A stretch of DNA of 17,818 nucleotides, from the NCBI GenBank assembly GCA_964443275.1, contig CAYUCE010000038.1:1-17818 (forward strand), given 5' to 3'. The translations under genes and the position numbers were made by a program. The DNA is from CAYUCE01 sp964443275. GTDB lineage: Bacteria > Bipolaricaulota > Bipolaricaulia > CAYUCE01. Shown here piece by piece: positions 6,814 through 15,126 of this stretch (the stretch's first letter is position 1; the number at the start of each line of letters is the position of its first letter). Under the pieces are notes generated by a model. It made no database searches, was not told the origin of the DNA, and saw nothing but the letters and a program-made list of their open reading frames with translations.

Positions 6814-9219
6814 ATGGGTAAAGTAATTGAAACTCATATAGAAGATGAAATGGAGGAATCATACATAAACTATGCGATGAGCGTTATCCGGGGTAGAGCC
6901 ATACCCAATGTGCGGGACGGGCTTAAACCGGTACAACTGCGCATACTTTATGGAATGCACCAACTGGGGCTTGCCTCCAATAAACCCACCAGAAAATCCG
7001 CCCGTATTGTAGGGGAGGTAATGGGAAAATACCACCCCCACGGGGACAGAGCCGTCTATGACGCTATGGTCAACATGGCGCAGGAGTTCTCCTACCGTTA
7101 TCCACTGGTAGACGGTCAAGGTAACTTCGGCTCCTTAGACGGAGATGCGCCGGCGGCCATGCGTTATACGGAGGCCCGGCTTTCACCTATCAGCGAATCA
7201 TTCTTGGAAGAAATAGGGGAGGATACGGTAGATTTTAGACCTAACTTTGACGATTCACTGGAAGAGCCGGTAGTCTTACCCACCAAGGTTCCCAACCTCT
7301 TGCTCAACGGTTCCTGGGGAATCTCCGTAGGGATGGTTACTAAAATTCCCCCCCACAATTTAAACGAAGTGGTGGACGCCCTGGTTGCTCAGATGAAAGA
7401 CCCTCAAATTTCTTTGGCTCGGTTGATGGAATACATTAAGGGTCCGGATTTTCCCACCGGGGGAATAGTGATGGGACAAGATCAAATAACAAAAACCTAT
7501 CGCACGGGCAGAGGAAAGCTTAAAATGCGGGCCAAAGCCCGGGTAGAAGGAAACAAAATAGTGATTACCGAAATCCCTTACCAGATTAAGAAATCCACCA
7601 TAGTGGAATCAATTGCCAAAAGGGTAAGAAACGAAGAGATAGAAGGCATCTCGGACCTAAGAGACGAATCGGATCAAAAGGGTTTAAGAATTGTGGTGGA
7701 GCTTAAAAGGTCCACGGAAGCAGAGCTGGTGCTCAAACAGCTTTATAATTACACCCCGCTGGAGAGAACCTTCGGGGCGCATTTTCTGGTAATAAAAGAC
7801 GGCAATCCCCAGATGCTTTCTTTAAAGGAGATTCTTTCTTGCTTTATCGAACACCGGCGGCAGGTGGTAACCAGAAGGACCAATTATCGGCTGGACAAGG
7901 CGGAAGCCAGAGCCCACATCTTGGAAGGACTAACAGAAGCAATAGAAAACAAGGAAGAGCTGGTAAAGATAATAAGCCAGGCTGAGAGCACTGACCAGGC
8001 AAAACAGGTCCTAAAAGATACTTACCAATTATCAAAAAAGCAAGTAAAGGGAGTCCTACGAATAAGATTGAGCCAATTTACCAAGATGGAAGTAGCCAAG
8101 ATAAAGGATGAGCACGATCAGAAATTAAAAGAGATAAAAAGATACCGGGAGATTTTGGGTGATAAAAAAGAGTTAGATGGAATCATCGTGGAGCAGCTGC
8201 TGGAGCTAAAGGAGAAATTTGGGGACCCCCGGCGGACTACTGTAGTTGATGAAATAGAAGAGCCGGACTTTGAGTCTTTGATACCCGATCACGACCTTCT
8301 TTTTACCATAACTGAAAAGGGTTACACAAACGCCCCCCGACAAGACATCTTCAAAAAACAGCACCGGGCCGGGAAAGGGGTAATCGGTCTGCGGGTAAAC
8401 CAGGACGATCGTCTGCTGCACATATTCCCGGCCAACTCCAGAGAGGATATACTCATATTTTCTGCCGATAATCAAGTTTACGGACTCCACGCCTCCCATC
8501 TTCCCAACATGCGGAGGGATTCCAAAGGCAAGATGTTAAAAGATTTAATAGAGCTAGAAGACGGAGAAAGAATCCAGACCGTGCTTTCACTGGATAAAAA
8601 TCTACTAGCTTCTCAGAAGTCATACTGCCTAATGGCCACCGAAAGTGGAATCGTAAATAGAAATTCAACTAATGATTTCCAAAACGCCTACACCGGAGGC
8701 ATTATCGCCATTGACTGTTCATCTGATGATCAAATAGTGGATGCGAAACTGGCCGTAGAAGAGGATGAGGTTATCCTGGCCACAGCTTGCGGTCAAACCA
8801 TCAGGTTTCCCAGCTCAGAGGTCCGCTGTACAGGCCGGCCTTCAAAAGGGGTGATTGGAATCAGGCTAAATCGAGGCGACGAAGTAGTAGGAATGGCCAC
8901 TATTAACCCCAATTCTCCTCGAGATATGCTGCTTTTGGTGACCGAAAAAGGTTATGGAAAAAGGACCGACCTAGAGGAGTTTACCACCCAAAGCAGAGGA
9001 GGGAAAGGAAACCTGGGAATCAAGATCAGTAGAAAGACGGGCAAAGTGGTCTCGGTAAAAACTGTCTCCGATAAAGATGACGTAATTTTGATCACTCAAA
9101 ACGGTAAAATTATTAAAATCAACGCCGATTCAGTAAGGACTGTAGGTAGATATGCCAAGGGAGTACATCTGATTAAACTGGACGAAGACGATAAGGTGAC
9201 CTCAATAGTGGTTGCTTAG
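6814..9219 (+). CDS. gyrA: DNA gyrase subunit A
   Basis: GyrA cuts and rejoins DNA in the A2B2 gyrase that introduces negative supercoils. The protein is 801 residues, usual for the family. The N-terminus has EESYINYAMSVI and DGLKPVQLRILYGM. The quinolone-resistance-determining region is GKYHPHGDRAVYD (71-83), and the catalytic tyrosine is Y118 in AAMRYTEAR. The C-terminal wheel domain contains a GyrA box written QSRGGKG (726-732) in place of Q(R/K)RGGKG, which supports gyrase rather than topoisomerase IV. Residue 79, equivalent to Ser83 of E. coli, is Arg, and the usual VQRR near residue 40 is VQLR. gyrB is not adjacent. The start ATG at 6814 has AAGGGGTG about 10 bases upstream. Confidence 0.96.
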   Translation: MGKVIETHIEDEMEESYINYAMSVIRGRAIPNVRDGLKPVQLRILYGMHQLGLASNKPTRKSARIVGEVMGKYHPHGDRAVYDAMVNMAQEFSYRYPLVDGQGNFGSLDGDAPAAMRYTEARLSPISESFLEEIGEDTVDFRPNFDDSLEEPVVLPTKVPNLLLNGSWGISVGMVTKIPPHNLNEVVDALVAQMKDPQISLARLMEYIKGPDFPTGGIVMGQDQITKTYRTGRGKLKMRAKARVEGNKIVITEIPYQIKKSTIVESIAKRVRNEEIEGISDLRDESDQKGLRIVVELKRSTEAELVLKQLYNYTPLERTFGAHFLVIKDGNPQMLSLKEILSCFIEHRRQVVTRRTNYRLDKAEARAHILEGLTEAIENKEELVKIISQAESTDQAKQVLKDTYQLSKKQVKGVLRIRLSQFTKMEVAKIKDEHDQKLKEIKRYREILGDKKELDGIIVEQLLELKEKFGDPRRTTVVDEIEEPDFESLIPDHDLLFTITEKGYTNAPRQDIFKKQHRAGKGVIGLRVNQDDRLLHIFPANSREDILIFSADNQVYGLHASHLPNMRRDSKGKMLKDLIELEDGERIQTVLSLDKNLLASQKSYCLMATESGIVNRNSTNDFQNAYTGGIIAIDCSSDDQIVDAKLAVEEDEVILATACGQTIRFPSSEVRCTGRPSKGVIGIRLNRGDEVVGMATINPNSPRDMLLLVTEKGYGKRTDLEEFTTQSRGGKGNLGIKISRKTGKVVSVKTVSDKDDVILITQNGKIIKINADSVRTVGRYAKGVHLIKLDEDDKVTSIVVA

Positions 9220-9246
9220 AAGACCCGACCACCTTTAGTTTTTCGT

Positions 9247-9275
9247 TTGACTGTGGAATTTCCCAAATATATACT
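9247..9275 (+). promoter_or_regulatory. tyrS-HIT operon promoter
   Basis: TTGACT (9247-9252), a 17-base spacer and TATACT (9270-9275) each match consensus at five of six bases. The promoter sits 28 bases past the gyrA stop. Transcription would start near 9282, leaving a leader of about 60 bases, too short for a T-box riboswitch. Confidence 0.65.
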
Positions 9276-9276
9276 A

Positions 9277-9326
9277 CTTATAAAAATGAAGGTCTGGTAA
9301 TTAACTTCAAAATAGGATTTTATAAG
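9277..9326 (+). repeat. inverted repeat in the tyrS leader
   Basis: CTTATAAAA (9277-9285) and TTTTATAAG (9318-9326) are perfect 9-base inverted arms 32 bases apart. An inner pair, TGAAG (9287-9291) with CTTCA (9305-9309), is nested between them. The right arm ends at the ribosome-binding site AGCAGGTG (9325-9332). The left arm straddles the predicted transcription start, so a DNA operator is as likely as an RNA stem. Confidence 0.4.
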
Positions 9327-9340
9327 CAGGTGTAAATAAT

Positions 9341-10558
9341 ATGGGACTGTCAGTTGCCGAACAACTGGAAAAAATCGAAAGGGGAACGGAAGATTTGCTC
9401 CCCATGAAAGATTTACGCAAGAAACTCATCCGGGCAGAGGAAACTGGCAAACCTTTAAAGGTTAAATTGGGTATCGATCCATCCGCCACTCAGCTACATT
9501 TAGGCCATGCGGTGGTACTTAAGAAACTGCGAGATTTCCAGGATCTGGGGCATACTGCAATTTTAATTGTGGGTGATTTTACCAGGCGGATAGGTGACCC
9601 CACCGGTAGGGTCTCAACTCGAGAGAAGATCTCTGAAGAAGAGATAAAACAGAATATGAGGGATTATAAGAACCAGGCTTTTCAGATACTGGATGTTAAA
9701 AGATGCGATTTCCGCTATAACTCCGAGTGGTTGGGCAAGCTGGACTTTGCGGACATAATTGAACTCACCTCTCGCTATAACGTAGCCAGAATGTTAGAAA
9801 GAGAGGATTTTAACGCCCGGTTCAAGGAAGGCAGACCGATAAGTATATGTGAGTTTCTCTATCCTCTGGCCCAAGCCTATGATTCGGTGGCAGTGGAAGC
9901 GGATGTCGAGCTAGGGGGAACGGACCAGTGGAAAAACCTGTTGATCGGAAGGGATATCCAGCGCGAATACGGCCAGGAACCTCAAGTGGTAGTAACGATC
10001 CCCTTGCTGGAAGGTACCGATGGTACCAAGAGCATGAGCCAAACTGAGGATAACTATATAGCAGTCAACGAAAAGCCACCTGAGATGTACGGACAGATAA
10101 TGTCCCTTCCGGATAGGATTATGGATAAATATTTCCGCCTTCTTACCCGTTTACACCCCCATAAACTGGGAGAACTTCACCCCAAGGAAAAGAAGCAAAA
10201 ATTGGCCTGGACCATTGTAAAGGACTTCCACTCCCAAGAAGCGGCTGACGAGGCCCAAGGTGAATTTAAGAGGGTATTTGAAGAAGGGGAAAGACCCTCT
10301 GAGATCCCTTCAGTTGAAATCGAAAGCGGGCTCATTAAGGCTGATAATACCGTTTGGATTATAGATTTACTAGAGACATCGGGATTAGTAGACAGCCGTT
10401 CGGAAGCTAAACGCATGATCAAGCAGGGAGCAGTTAGGTTAAATGATGTGAAGGTAGAAACAATAGATTTCGATCCGCTGTTCGAAAATGGCATGTTACT
10501 CCAGGTAGGCAAGAGAAGATACGCCCGCCTGGTAAAAAAAGACGAAAACCAGAGGTGA
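9341..10558 (+). CDS. tyrS: tyrosyl-tRNA synthetase
   Basis: This class I synthetase charges tRNA-Tyr with tyrosine in the cytosol. It is 405 residues long. The HIGH signature is HLGH at 53-56 in GIDPSATQLHLGHAVV. The tyrosine and dimer elements YPLAQAYDSVAVEADVELGGTDQ follow. The C-terminal RNA-binding S4 domain (about 340-405) contains SRSEAKRMIKQGAVRLN. The pattern matches the TyrZ-like clade. The KMSKS loop of that clade, normally KKMSKS, reads K230-S-M-S-Q-T235, so both lysines of KMSKS proper are gone. The rest of the protein is well conserved, so this looks like family variation rather than decay. ATG at 9341 follows AGCAGGTG. It is co-transcribed with the HIT gene 5 bases downstream. 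Confidence 0.94.
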   Translation: MGLSVAEQLEKIERGTEDLLPMKDLRKKLIRAEETGKPLKVKLGIDPSATQLHLGHAVVLKKLRDFQDLGHTAILIVGDFTRRIGDPTGRVSTREKISEEEIKQNMRDYKNQAFQILDVKRCDFRYNSEWLGKLDFADIIELTSRYNVARMLEREDFNARFKEGRPISICEFLYPLAQAYDSVAVEADVELGGTDQWKNLLIGRDIQREYGQEPQVVVTIPLLEGTDGTKSMSQTEDNYIAVNEKPPEMYGQIMSLPDRIMDKYFRLLTRLHPHKLGELHPKEKKQKLAWTIVKDFHSQEAADEAQGEFKRVFEEGERPSEIPSVEIESGLIKADNTVWIIDLLETSGLVDSRSEAKRMIKQGAVRLNDVKVETIDFDPLFENGMLLQVGKRRYARLVKKDENQR

Positions 10559-10563
10559 TTTAA

Positions 10564-10983
10564 ATGAGCGATTCTTGCCTCTTTTGCAAGATTGCCCGCG
10601 GTGAGCTGGACTCACATCGTATTTACGAAGATGAATATACGCTTGCCTTTTTGGATATTAACCCGACCGTGGAAGGCCATACGGTAATAATACCCAAAAA
10701 TCACTACCAGAAACTAGAAGATATTCCAGAGAAGGAACTGGGAAGGTTATTTACCACAGTACAATTGGTCACCCAAAAAGTCCAGAAAGCCCTGGGCACC
10801 GATTCCTCAAATGTTGGTCTAAATAACGGCCGGCCAGCCGGCCAAGCAGTCCCCCACGTTCATATTCACATTTTCCCCCGCCGTGAAGGTGACGGCGGTG
10901 GATCACTTCACTCTATTATCAACAGACCGCCTAAACGCGATTTAGAAGAGGTCCAAGAGATAATTAAAAAGGAATTTGAATAA
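10564..10983 (+). CDS. HIT family protein (histidine triad nucleotide-binding, Hint-like)
   Basis: This 139-residue protein of the histidine triad superfamily hydrolyses nucleoside phosphoramidates or dinucleoside polyphosphates. The triad HVHIH is at 98-102, inside PHVHIHIFPRR, with the middle His as the expected nucleophile. C5 and C8 (CLFC), with H41-type histidines upstream, form the zinc site common in Hint/HinT relatives. VEGHTVIIPKNH (about 37-48) and NNGRPAGQAV (about 87-96) are the usual substrate-binding stretches. GAGGTGA (about 10551-10557) overlaps the tyrS stop and serves as its ribosome-binding site, so the two genes form an operon. The physiological substrate is not predictable from sequence. 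Confidence 0.92.
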   Translation: MSDSCLFCKIARGELDSHRIYEDEYTLAFLDINPTVEGHTVIIPKNHYQKLEDIPEKELGRLFTTVQLVTQKVQKALGTDSSNVGLNNGRPAGQAVPHVHIHIFPRREGDGGGSLHSIINRPPKRDLEEVQEIIKKEFE

Positions 10984-11045
10984 GATATAATTAGGGCTAA
11001 ACGAACTTCTGGGGACTCGATACGATTATGCGCGTCTTTGGTGTT

Positions 11046-12758
11046 TTAGAAAAGTTTAAATTCGCTTGTATCCAAAAGCCCCCGATCGGTAATCCTAATT
11101 TCTCCGATCACCGAAAGGGCCAGGAAGGAAAGAATGGCAAAAGGATCTTCTAACTGCGAGCCCAGTTTCTTAGCGGCTTCTTTTACTTGTTTTAGCCTAG
11201 AGTCTACCTCTTCATACGGTAAGTCGGCCAGCAGGCCGGCCAAAGGAAGTGGCAGATCGGCGAGGATGCTTTCGTTTAAGGCTACTGCCAATCCGCCCTG
11301 CATTTTTTTAAGTCGCTTTACTGCAGTAACAATGGATTTATCTTCCACTCCCACCGCCAATATATTGTGCGCATCGTGAGCCACGGAACTGGCAATAGCC
11401 CCCCTCTTAAGTTTGAAACCGGTCACAAATCCTTTACCTATTTTGCCGGTGGATTTGTGACGTTCAAACAAAAATAGCTTCAGCAGGTCCTTTTGGGTAT
11501 CCGAAACCGCTTCGCCGTCTTTGATCACCGGCTGCAGATTGCTCTTCTTGGTCACAATCTGGCCGGGTACTATTTCAATCACCGGCTTATTTCTGTAAGC
11601 GGCCGGAATTTTCAGATCTTTTGGGGAAAAATCTTCCATATTTACAGTGTTTCTGACCGAGCTGTCATCTATCGGTTCCGGCTCAAATAGGGGCCGGCCT
11701 TTTTCGGCCACTATCTTTCCCCGGTAGAAAACCGCCTGCGGTTTTGGATCTTCCAACTCTTTTAGAATATTTAAATTACACCTAGCTCCGGGTGTGATTC
11801 GACCCAAGCCGGGCAAAGAGTAGTGGGAAGCCGGGTTTAAAGTGGCCAGCCTAAATGCAGTTACCGGATCCAGACCTGCGAACACGGCTTTTTTTAGGTT
11901 ATGGTCGATATGCCCAAACCTTAGCAAATCGGAAGCCGTACGATCATCGGTGGCCATCATAAAGCGGGGCCAATTTTTATCATTTACCAGGGGTATGAGT
12001 GCTTCCAAATTCTTCTCCGTAGTTCCCTCTCTAATTAGTATCTTCATACCTTTACTTAACTTTTCTTCAGCCTCATCCGTGCCGGTAGACTCATGATCGG
12101 TAAAGATGCCGCAGGCTATGTATGCATCCAAATTTTTTCCCTCAAGAGAAGGTGCATGACCATCTATTAAGCAGGATGAAGCAATCTCCAGCTTCTTTAG
12201 GACATCTGGATCTCCGGCTAACAGACCGGGATAGTTCATCATCTCCCCCAGACCTAACACCCTTTCCTGCTTTAATAACTTTCGGATATCCGCCGGTCCG
12301 ATTTTTGCTCCCGTGCTTTCCCAGGAAGAAGCCGGAACACAAGAGGGGGCCATAAAATATATATCCACCGGTAAGTTCTGGGAGGCCTCAATTAAATATT
12401 TTATTCCTCCTACCCCGCACACATTAGCAATTTCATGAGGATCGGCTATAACCGCACCGGTTCCCGAGGGTACTACCGCTTTTACATATTCTGCCGGGTT
12501 TAAATAGGAGCTTTCTATATGGGTATGGGCATCTATAAATGAAGGTGAAGCGATCAATCCTTTTGCATCATAGATCCTTTTGCCCTGATTGTAACTACCT
12601 ATTCCCACAATTACGCCTTTGTAGACGGCGATATCCTTTTTGGCCTCCAGCTTGCCGGATAAGGTATTTAAAACTTGAGTATTTTTTATGACCAAATCCG
12701 CAACTTTATCCCCCAAAGCAACTTCAATTCTATTTCTTAATTCTGATACTTTTGTCAT
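11046..12758 (-). CDS. ade: adenine deaminase
   Basis: This 570-residue amidohydrolase converts adenine to hypoxanthine and ammonia for purine salvage. The metal-binding HTHIESS is at about 78-84. ADPHEIANVCG (105-115), DGHAP, FTDHEST and MATDDRTASDLL follow as in the COG1001/Ade family, and the C-terminal third (from about KPVIEIVPGQIV) is the conserved Ade-specific domain containing GAIASSVAHDAHNI. The length is normal (about 560-600). The start is ATG at 12758; I see no good ribosome-binding site before it. The gene converges on the HIT gene with 62 bases between and no terminator visible. It is the last clearly core gene before the accessory stretch. Confidence 0.95.
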   Translation of the reverse strand: MTKVSELRNRIEVALGDKVADLVIKNTQVLNTLSGKLEAKKDIAVYKGVIVGIGSYNQGKRIYDAKGLIASPSFIDAHTHIESSYLNPAEYVKAVVPSGTGAVIADPHEIANVCGVGGIKYLIEASQNLPVDIYFMAPSCVPASSWESTGAKIGPADIRKLLKQERVLGLGEMMNYPGLLAGDPDVLKKLEIASSCLIDGHAPSLEGKNLDAYIACGIFTDHESTGTDEAEEKLSKGMKILIREGTTEKNLEALIPLVNDKNWPRFMMATDDRTASDLLRFGHIDHNLKKAVFAGLDPVTAFRLATLNPASHYSLPGLGRITPGARCNLNILKELEDPKPQAVFYRGKIVAEKGRPLFEPEPIDDSSVRNTVNMEDFSPKDLKIPAAYRNKPVIEIVPGQIVTKKSNLQPVIKDGEAVSDTQKDLLKLFLFERHKSTGKIGKGFVTGFKLKRGAIASSVAHDAHNILAVGVEDKSIVTAVKRLKKMQGGLAVALNESILADLPLPLAGLLADLPYEEVDSRLKQVKEAAKKLGSQLEDPFAILSFLALSVIGEIRITDRGLLDTSEFKLF

Positions 12759-12886
12759 TTAAAAATTTGCGCTATCGGATCAAATTCGGAGGACCTATTA
12801 AGCATATTTTAGCTTCACAGCAGATGGATATCGATGCGTCGAGGTGGCTTAACAAACTCCAATACGCTCTTTTTCACCTTTCATTT

Positions 12887-12917
12887 GATAAAAATAATAG
12901 CTCAAAAATTTAGAGCT
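12887..12917 (-). terminator. possible terminator of the restriction-modification operon
   Basis: Read on the - strand, AGCTC (12917-12913), a 9-base AT-rich loop and GAGCT (12903-12899) are followed by ATTATTTTTAT. The stem is short, but the U-rich tail and the position, 38 bases past the endonuclease stop, fit a weak intrinsic terminator. The 12759-12955 stretch holds no gene I can support. Confidence 0.4.
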
Positions 12918-12955
12918 TGCAATTTTGCAAAAGATGAACTGAAGAGTAAAAATTC

Positions 12956-13615
12956 CTATTTTTTCATTATCTTCAGCTTACTAAGCTTATCTTCCAACTT
13001 CTTTAGATATTTCTCGTGATCTGAACGCACCAATTTCCTTTCATCTAACATATAGTCAGTTCCTTCAATAGGCATATCAATAAGAATCACTTTGACAGGA
13101 ACAGACGGGAAGTTTTTCCTTAACCTCTCTAAATCATTTACGAGCTGTTCACCATAAGATACTCCCGAGGACATCTGCCTATATAGAAAATGTGATGGGA
13201 CAATTTCCACACCTACTTCAATCTTCCCTTGGTTATAAAAATACTGGAATTTCGCTAAGTCGTAAAACATAAAGGCGTATTTCCCGCATTACACCTCTAT
13301 CAAGATATCACCTTTATGAAAGTCGCATTGTTTATAAGAATTTCTAATTTCATGTCTGTAATTGGGAATTTTTATAGTATAATAGTCTCTTAATTCCTCC
13401 CACCCCAGTTGCGTAAATCTCTCCTCAAAAGCTGCATTGATTTCTTTAGGTGCAAACAATGGCTCGTCTTTCATCGTCTTTTCTTCACTAATTTTGCCTC
13501 TCCCCATGTTGGGTACATCAGCAATTACACTGTTGATTTCCTGATTTATTTCCGAATATCGGACTAAAAGAATTTCCTCACCCCCAAGGTGAGAATAAGT
13601 ATAGACCTGCTTCAA
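12956..13615 (-). pseudogene. BglII/BstYI-family type II restriction endonuclease, interrupted by in-frame TAA
   Basis: Two open stretches in the same frame, 13615-13292 (108 codons) and 13288-12956, are separated only by one TAA (13291-13289). Read through, the protein is 219 residues; R.BglII, as I recall it, is 223. The N-terminus KQVYTYSHLGGEE and the block KISEEKTMKDEPLFAP resemble BglII-family homologues. The segment DFHKGDILIEV-stop aligns without gaps to the R.BglII active site DFGKRDTLVEVQ, placing D98 and E107 on catalytic Asp84 and Glu93 and the stop on Gln95. After the stop come CGKYAF and VEIVPSHFLYRQMSSGVSYGE. One C-to-T change (CAA to TAA) explains it. The start is TTG at 13615, overlapping the methyltransferase stop (TTGA). 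No full-length enzyme is expected unless the stop is read through or is a sequencing error. Confidence 0.78.
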
Positions 13616-14535
13616 CTGATATCTATACCTCCTATAAACTTTTCGATATAGTTTTTATCCCAATTTAGCTCATAAATAGGTTTGTTCATAGGTCTTGTTT
13701 TAAGTTCTCCAATTGACATTTTCTTAATTCTTTCTTTTGCTATCTCTACATATTTCTTTTCCTTCTCCGCGTTTATCGCTCTCCTATTTCTCTTAACCGC
13801 TGCAACGGCTGTAGAACCTACCCCTGCAAAAGGATCAAAAACAATGTCATTTTCATTGCTCATTGAAAGTACTAATCTCTCTACCAATCCAACGGGGAAT
13901 TGGCAAGGGTGGATAGTTTTTTCACAGTGGTTTGATTTCACATTGGGTATATCCCAAACATCAGAAGGGTTCTTGCCCAAAGGATTTCCGGATTTTTCTC
14001 CTTTGTTTGGTCCTTTGAAATGTTTCTTGTTTGGATATCTTTGAGGTACTCTTACCGGGTCCAGGTTAAAGACATAGTTGTCTGATTTAGTGTACCAAAG
14101 TATAACTTCATATCGTCCAGAAAAACGATTAGAGCAGTGCAGGCCATGTCGAAATCTCCATACTATCCTATTTCGCAAGTGTAACTTATATTTTGAAAAT
14201 ATTTCGTGAAATAAGAAGTCCAGTGGGAGTATCTCTCCATCATCAACATAGTTACCAATTTCCCAACATATACTACCAGTTGGCTTCAAAACCCTGATAC
14301 ATTGGTCTATCACTTCTTTTTGAAATTCTTTATACTCTTTTAAATTCCTATCTTCCTCATACTCCTTCCCAATGTTATAAGGAGGGGAAGTTATTATAAG
14401 TTGTGTCGATTCATCGGGAATATCGTTGATAAAATCTCTTACATCTCCGTGAAAGAAAATAACATTAAACTCATCACGATACTCTGAATATACCTGTACA
14501 GGTCGTTTACCTATCAAGTGCAGCTGTTTACTCAT
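13612..14535 (-). CDS. type II DNA methyltransferase, probable N4-cytosine, BglII-system partner
   Basis: This 307-residue beta-class DNA methyltransferase transfers a methyl group from SAM to an exocyclic amino group. The catalytic motif IV TSPPYNIG (49-56) comes before the SAM motif I FDPFAGVGST (233-242), the order that defines the beta class; SPPY is typical of N4-cytosine enzymes. HPCQFPVGLVERLV (209-222) and NAEKEKKYVEIAKERI (255-270) are the usual flanking motifs. The 180 residues between IV and I contain the target-recognition part. It is the first gene of the operon and overlaps the endonuclease gene by 4 bases. GGAGGTGA lies about 12 bases upstream of the ATG. By association with a BglII-type enzyme the target should be AGATCT or RGATCY; that is inference. 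All motifs are intact. Confidence 0.88.
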   Translation of the reverse strand: MSKQLHLIGKRPVQVYSEYRDEFNVIFFHGDVRDFINDIPDESTQLIITSPPYNIGKEYEEDRNLKEYKEFQKEVIDQCIRVLKPTGSICWEIGNYVDDGEILPLDFLFHEIFSKYKLHLRNRIVWRFRHGLHCSNRFSGRYEVILWYTKSDNYVFNLDPVRVPQRYPNKKHFKGPNKGEKSGNPLGKNPSDVWDIPNVKSNHCEKTIHPCQFPVGLVERLVLSMSNENDIVFDPFAGVGSTAVAAVKRNRRAINAEKEKKYVEIAKERIKKMSIGELKTRPMNKPIYELNWDKNYIEKFIGGIDIS

Positions 14536-14607
14536 ACAGAGTAAGATTCACCTCCCCGGTATAATACTTTAGGGGCTTGCATAGATAAGTAATCTTGAAT
14601 CTACCAA

Positions 14608-14680
14608 CTCTTCTACGCTTCTACGAAGCTCTCTGCTTCGCAAGCTACGCAGTAGCGTAGAAGAGGTCGAAGAAGCGAAG
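14608..14680. repeat. hairpin-rich dispersed repeat, copy A
   Basis: CTCTTCTACGCT (14608-14619) pairs perfectly with AGCGTAGAAGAG (14654-14665). Between them sit two smaller perfect hairpins: CGAAGC/GCTTCG (14624-14629 with 14635-14640) and CTACGC/GCGTAG (14645-14650 with 14655-14660). The 50 bases 14631-14680 recur inverted at 17651-17700 with about 45 identical positions. It is non-coding and lies just downstream of the truncated methyltransferase. Confidence 0.8.
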
Positions 14681-14729
14681 TACGAGAATTCCCTCTATAA
14701 TAATCGCTAAAAAGCTCATAAATTTTTCT

Positions 14730-14996
14730 TCACAAAAGAGTGAGAGCATATATATAACCGATTTCCACTAGCTCTTCATATTTATTTTCGGATTTCCCTT
14801 GCCAAGTATCTTCAAAAGCTATTATCTGTACTCTGGATTTAGTGCCATTTCTCTCCTTAAAGATACCGTTACAGCTTTGGTTAGATTGAAACGGGGGATC
14901 CGGATAGATTAGATCTGTGAATCCACCTTTAATATATTCTCTTAAGATATTGAGATTATCACCGTAGTAGAGATTATCTTGAAAATCAGATAGCAT
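14730..14996 (-). pseudogene. DNA adenine methyltransferase (type III/beta class), 5' remnant
   Basis: This 88-codon frame matches only the beginning of a large family of site-specific adenine methyltransferases. Visible are NLYYGDNLNILREYIK (8-23), the catalytic motif IV in YPDPPFQSN (31-39; family YxDPPFNSN), then IFKERNGTKSRVQ and AFEDTW (60-65). Similarity stops after NKYEELVE (about 78), the last ten residues look unrelated, and the rest of the protein (motif I FxGxG and target recognition) is missing. The Leu or Ile usual before DPPF is Pro here. The ATG at 14996 has a weak GGAAGTG upstream. The gene is not followed by its missing half, so a deletion ending near the hairpin repeat at 14608-14680 is the simplest reading. 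Confidence 0.7.
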
Positions 14997-15052
14997 AATA
15001 CATTACACTTCCAACTTTAAACCCTAAACCATTTCTCTCATTTTTTCAACTT

Positions 15053-15082
15053 TTGATTCCTCAGATCTTCATAAAATATACA
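15053..15082 (+). promoter_or_regulatory. probable promoter of the secreted repeat protein
   Basis: TTGATT (15053-15058), an 18-base spacer and TATACA (15077-15082) lie about 45 bases before the start codon. Each box differs from consensus at two positions or fewer. The ribosome-binding site AAAAGGAG (15111-15118) is strong. Confidence 0.45.
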
Positions 15083-15126
15083 CATCTACTGGGTAAACTG
15101 CGTTCAATTCAAAAGGAGTGATAAAA

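Noticed and set aside
12834..13019. Short + strand frame between the deaminase and endonuclease genes
   Set aside because: It overlaps the end of the endonuclease gene on the other strand, has no ribosome-binding site and resembles no family.
13682..14044. 120-codon + strand frame inside the methyltransferase gene
   Set aside because: It is the antisense shadow of a well-supported methyltransferase with conserved motifs.
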